Positions 5,492 to 5,659 of a DNA stretch of 5,659 nucleotides are shown one piece after another. The notes beneath the pieces are model-generated. The model was not told the origin of the DNA and did no database searches. It worked only from the letters and a program-made list of their open reading frames with translations. Both the position numbers and the translations under genes were made by a program. Origin of the DNA: JAJFGI01 sp036397065. GTDB lineage: Bacteria; Pseudomonadota; Alphaproteobacteria; Kiloniellales; J153. Each line of letters starts with the position of its first letter. Within the stretch, counting starts at the first letter, position 1. The DNA lies in the NCBI GenBank assembly GCA_036397065.1, contig DASWJP010000107.1, positions 1 to 5,659 on the forward strand. The letters run 5' to 3'.

Positions 5492-5659
5492 GCAAGTCTT
5501 TGATATCGCAGAAATAGCGATCGGGATTCGAACCGTCGGTGCGCCTCGCGACTGTCTGCGGGCCTTTGCGCCGCGCCGTTGCGCGAGCGGGACCGAGAGA
5601 ACGAGGTCTGTGGGTCCCGAAATCTCAAGTCATCTGTTCGTGTTGAAGAATTCAGTGCA
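5492..5659. other. Region downstream of tRNA-Ser, no gene seen
   Basis: These 168 bases hold no credible coding region on either strand and no obvious tRNA terminator with a T-run. A small hairpin ATCGC/GCGAT (5505-5509, 5517-5521) follows the tRNA. Further on, CTCGCG/CGCGAG (5545-5550, 5582-5587) encloses a GCGG/CCGC stem (5558-5561, 5571-5574). CGGGACC/GGTCCCG (5588-5594, 5613-5619) follows immediately. The last 39 bases drop to about 38% GC (15 of 39), far below the rest of the window. Whatever follows lies beyond the right edge. Confidence 0.6.
5523..5534 (-). repeat. Inverted 12-base copy of the tRNA T-arm core
   Basis: On the - strand this reads GGTTCGAATCCC, identical to 5467-5478 in the T arm of the tRNA-Ser. 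The flanks do not form a T stem (only the two inner pairs hold) and no acceptor or anticodon arm can be found around it, so it is not a second tRNA gene. It may be a decayed tRNA fragment or a chance match helped by the palindromic TTCGAA core. Confidence 0.35.

Noticed and set aside
5059..5517. Rightward open frame (152 codons) running through the tRNA-Ser
   Set aside because: It includes the whole tRNA and opposes the membrane protein gene at its start; composition is R/P/A/G-rich without domain pattern.
5500..5600. Possible second tRNA on the - strand, suggested by GGTTCGAATCCC
   Set aside because: Only two T-stem pairs form, and no matching acceptor, D or anticodon arms exist at the right distances.
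5155..5628. Leftward open frame across the tRNA-Ser with a product containing GGIRTHDTAHHRIHTFQA
   Set aside because: This peptide is simply the antisense translation of a tRNA-Ser gene, a well-known spurious annotation. The tRNA is complete and explains the sequence.
1..5659. CRISPR array, insertion sequence, toxin-antitoxin pair or other defence system
   Set aside because: No spaced direct repeats, transposase-like protein, terminal repeats or paired small genes were found on either strand.

Overview
This is a high-GC, gene-dense window, mostly of core translation genes. Gene content, protein style (PheT with an FDX-ACB tail, LepA of exactly 600 residues), a Ser tRNA with an encoded CCA end and the promoter style point to a proteobacterium. 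An alphaproteobacterium, perhaps of the Rhodospirillales type, is the best guess. That lineage call is an inference from memory of such proteins, not a search result.

Layout, left to right. Bases 1-498 hold the C-terminal half of pheS (phenylalanyl-tRNA synthetase alpha), which runs off the left edge. Three bases later pheT (beta subunit, 803 aa) begins at a GTG. The two genes are clearly one operon. A 76-bp gap follows, holding a perfect 12-bp palindrome and a good sigma70-like promoter. It leads into lepA (elongation factor 4, 600 aa), which therefore probably has its own transcription start. lepA converges on a leftward 107-aa membrane protein of unknown function, and the two stop codons lie in the two arms of one inverted repeat.

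The intergenic stretch 5138-5398 has no credible gene but is rich in structure: two adjacent hairpin-forming repeats upstream of the membrane protein gene, a canonical G-quadruplex motif, a candidate stable-RNA promoter and an 8-bp perfect hairpin just before the tRNA. A complete tRNA-Ser(GGA) gene occupies 5399-5491. The last 168 bp have no supportable gene. They hold several inverted repeats, a 12-base copy in inverted orientation of the tRNA T-arm core, and a drop in GC over the last ~40 bases.

Functionally, PheS and PheT form the heterotetramer that charges tRNA-Phe, LepA acts on ribosomes during translation or assembly, and tRNA-Ser(GGA) reads UCC/UCU. The membrane protein has no visible link to translation. 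I see no phage, CRISPR, transposase, toxin-antitoxin or other accessory system. The points that deserve a second look are the non-coding structures around the tRNA and the uncharacterised membrane protein.
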